Assembly (NCBI GenBank): GCA_018968785.1
Contig: JAGWZN010000032.1
Span: 1-7,886 of the forward strand
DNA: 7,886 bases
Reading direction: 5' to 3'
Source: Patescibacteria group bacterium
Lineage (GTDB): Bacteria > Patescibacteriota > UBA1384 > CAILIB01
Shown here: positions 6,584-7,886 of the stretch, piece by piece
Position numbering within the stretch: the stretch's first letter is position 1
Layout: the number at the start of each line of letters is the position of its first letter
Made by a program: the position numbers and the translations under genes
Notes under the pieces: model-generated
What the model was told of the DNA's origin: nothing
What the model saw: the letters and a program-made list of their open reading frames with translations, nothing else
The model's database searches: none

Positions 6584-7104
6584 ACGTCCGACAAACTGAA
6601 ATTGCCGGTCTGTATTTGATTGATCTGGATGTCCACGCGGATGACCGAGGAAGCTTCCGGGAGGCATGGCAAGCGGAGAAAATGGAGCAGCTGGGGTTAC
6701 CGGCGTTCCGGCCGGTGCAGTACAACGTTGCCGAATCCCGGCGCGGGGTGACTCGGGGGATTCACGTTGAGCCGTGGAACAAGTATATTCACCTGGCCGC
6801 GGGAAAAGTTTTCGCGGCGATTGTCGATACCCGGCAATCGGAGCCGACCTTTGGCAAGGTGTTGACATTTGAGCTGGACTGTCACCGCGCCCTTTTTCTC
6901 TCCCAAGGGCTGGGTAACTCCTATCAAGCGCTGACGGACCAGGTGGTGTATACCTATCTGGTGACCGATCATTGGCGTCCGAACGCCGGATACGCCGCCA
7001 TTGCCTTGGACGATCCGACGCTCGCTATTCCCTGGCCTCTCCCTCGGGAAGAGTGGATCGTGTCGGAAAAGGATACAAATAATCCCCGTTTTGCTATCAT
7101 CTAG
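6580..7104 (+). CDS. rmlC: dTDP-4-dehydrorhamnose 3,5-epimerase, cupin type, variant active site
   Basis: 174 residues, slightly shorter than E. coli RmlC (185). It epimerises C3 and C5 of dTDP-4-keto-6-deoxyglucose. Aligned by eye to E. coli RmlC from memory, the catalytic pair is kept: His62 in TRGIH, and Asp165 in SEKD. Tyr126 matches the proposed acid tyrosine, and Arg23 (DDRGSF), Arg59 and Lys68 match substrate-contact residues. DDPTLAIPWP (144-153) matches the WNDP region. One conserved stretch differs: the usual GFAHGF reads GLGNSY (110-115), so His119 of E. coli is Asn113 here. With HVEPWNKYIHLAAGKVF (62-78) and GNSYQAL this resembles the epimerase half of actinobacterial RmlCD fusion proteins. 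The gene stops with TAG two bases before the reductase ATG. The residue matches show it is likely active. Confidence 0.9.
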   Translation: MNVRQTEIAGLYLIDLDVHADDRGSFREAWQAEKMEQLGLPAFRPVQYNVAESRRGVTRGIHVEPWNKYIHLAAGKVFAAIVDTRQSEPTFGKVLTFELDCHRALFLSQGLGNSYQALTDQVVYTYLVTDHWRPNAGYAAIALDDPTLAIPWPLPREEWIVSEKDTNNPRFAII

Positions 7105-7107
7105 ATA
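7072..7107 (+). promoter_or_regulatory. Candidate extended -10 promoter giving a leaderless reductase mRNA
   Basis: TGCTATCAT (7092-7100) is an extended -10 element: TG, one base, then TATCAT (5 of 6). If the last T is -7, then +1 falls on A7107, the first base of the reductase ATG. The -35 position at 17-base spacing (7072-7077, GATACA) matches 3 of 6, which is acceptable for an extended -10 promoter. No Shine-Dalgarno precedes the ATG, consistent with leaderless translation. Confidence 0.45.
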
Positions 7108-7886
7108 TGCAAACTACTTTAGTGCTCGGAAAAGGCGGTTATTTAGGAGAACGGATTTTTCAATCAATTGGGGAAGAAGCGGTTTTTTCGGAAGTTGATA
7201 TGATTGATCTATCTGCTCTGGAAGAGGAAATCAGCCGATTGCGCCCGCGGCGGGTAGTGAATGCCGCCGGTTACGCCCAAACCGCTGAAGCGGAGAAGCC
7301 GGAGCATCGAAACCTGGCGTTTCAATTAAACGTGCAAGGCCCGGCTAATCTGGTCTACTTAGCGCACCGGTACGGGTTTTATCTTGTCCATATCTCGACC
7401 GGCATGTTTTTTGACGGAGCCGGTCCGACCGGGAACGGCTGGAAAGAAGATGACACTCCCCAGCCGACTAACTACTACGCTTGGACAAAAGCTTGGTGCG
7501 ATGGCGAGTTGGAGCCGTTTACCCGGTCTGATCGCGTTTTAATTACCCGGATCCATATGCCAATCTCCAAGCAGTCGCATCCGCGTAACTTTTTGGAAAA
7601 ACTGCGTAAGTTCAGCTCGGTGGTGGATGAGCCACAGTCGCTGACGGTAGTGGAAGACTATCTGTCTGCCTTAAACGAACTGATGCGACGGGAGGCGACC
7701 GGCGTTTATCACCTAGTGAATCCGGGGCGTATTACTTTGTATGAAATTGTCATACAAATGCAGAAAGCGGGGTTAATTGAGTCGGAGCGGAAGATCAGCA
7801 AGATGACCCGGCTGGAGCTGGATCGGCTGACAGCTGAAAACGGTGGCGCGCATCAGACCTATCCGATTCTGAATACCGATAAACTG
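7107..7886 (+). CDS. RmlD-type nucleotide-rhamnose reductase resembling NRS/ER enzymes, C-terminus off the right edge
   Basis: 260 codons are open to the window end, with perhaps 30-40 more residues beyond. It is an SDR protein that likely reduces dTDP-4-keto-rhamnose with NADPH, the last step of the pathway. It has GKGGYLG (8-14, GxxGxxG), NAAGYAQTAEAE (52-63), STGMFF (97-102) where classical RmlD has STDYVF, and YAWTK with Tyr124 and Lys128. The second half carries RIHMPIS (148-154), HPRNFLEKL (158-166), VVDEPQSLT (172-180), NPGRIT (205-210) and a late NTDKL. These match, from memory, the plant UER1/RHM C-terminal domain (RMPIS, NPRNFITK, VVDIPNSMT, NPG) better than bacterial RmlD. The plant epimerase cysteine is replaced by Met100, while the partner lysine corresponds to Lys165. 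It therefore probably acts as reductase only, after the cupin epimerase next door. Confidence 0.85.
   Translation, partial: MQTTLVLGKGGYLGERIFQSIGEEAVFSEVDMIDLSALEEEISRLRPRRVVNAAGYAQTAEAEKPEHRNLAFQLNVQGPANLVYLAHRYGFYLVHISTGMFFDGAGPTGNGWKEDDTPQPTNYYAWTKAWCDGELEPFTRSDRVLITRIHMPISKQSHPRNFLEKLRKFSSVVDEPQSLTVVEDYLSALNELMRREATGVYHLVNPGRITLYEIVIQMQKAGLIESERKISKMTRLELDRLTAENGGAHQTYPILNTDKL

Noticed and set aside
7001..7198. 65-codon + strand frame across the rmlC/reductase junction
   Set aside because: It overlaps the end of rmlC and the start of the reductase in another frame; the reductase frame carries the NAD(P)-binding motif.
1..7886. CRISPR arrays, tRNA or rRNA genes, insertion sequences
   Set aside because: No regularly spaced direct repeats, no cloverleaf-type sequence, no transposase-like frame and no flanking inverted repeats were seen on either strand.

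Overview
The window is a bacterial cell-surface polysaccharide locus. It holds seven tightly packed + strand genes and, at the left edge, a divergent - strand gene cut by the window border. TGA is a stop codon throughout: it ends five of the seven + strand products or their overlaps, so this is not a TGA-recoding lineage. Shine-Dalgarno sequences are mostly weak or absent. At least one gene looks leaderless. The RmlC and RmlD-like proteins belong to non-proteobacterial sub-lineages. I lean towards a Patescibacteria/CPR bacterium, with Actinobacteria or Chloroflexi as alternatives. That placement is inference with low confidence.

Layout. (a) 1-325, - strand: N-terminal part of a Wzx-type polysaccharide flippase. 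(b) 326-469: divergent intergenic region in which one AT-rich block can act as a -10 element on both strands. (c) 470-1504: a GT2 glycosyltransferase of the WbbL/rhamnosyltransferase type. (d) 1505-1624: a leader with a candidate promoter, a 10-bp palindrome and a possible 17-codon minicistron. (e) 1625-3061: a multi-pass membrane protein resembling GT-C glycosyltransferases. (f) 3107-3724: a short Wzz/chain-length-determinant-like protein with two membrane segments. (g) 3725-4825: a GT4 glycosyltransferase. (h) 4822-5550: an ALG5/DPM1-like polyprenyl-phosphate glycosyltransferase. (i) 5555-6583 rmlB, 6580-7104 rmlC, and 7107 to the right edge an rmlD-type reductase. These three give the last three steps of nucleotide-activated L-rhamnose synthesis. 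No rmlA is in the window.

How the genes fit together (inference). RmlB, RmlC and the RmlD-type enzyme make dTDP-L-rhamnose. The GT2 and GT4 enzymes build a repeat unit on a polyprenyl carrier. The flippase exports it, and the Wzz-like protein sets chain length. The ALG5-like enzyme would charge polyprenyl phosphate with a sugar that the GT-C-like membrane protein adds on the outer face. Genes g to i are joined by 0-4 base gaps or ATGA overlaps, so they are probably one transcript, with possible internal promoters before rmlB and the rmlD-type gene.

I see no wholly new system. The least ordinary points are these: the last gene resembles the eukaryotic and giant-virus NRS/ER (UER1/RHM C-terminal) epimerase-reductases but lacks the expected epimerase cysteine; that gene has a promoter that would start transcription on its own ATG; the divergent promoter is symmetric; and 7-base homopolymers lie in three consecutive glycosyltransferase-type genes.
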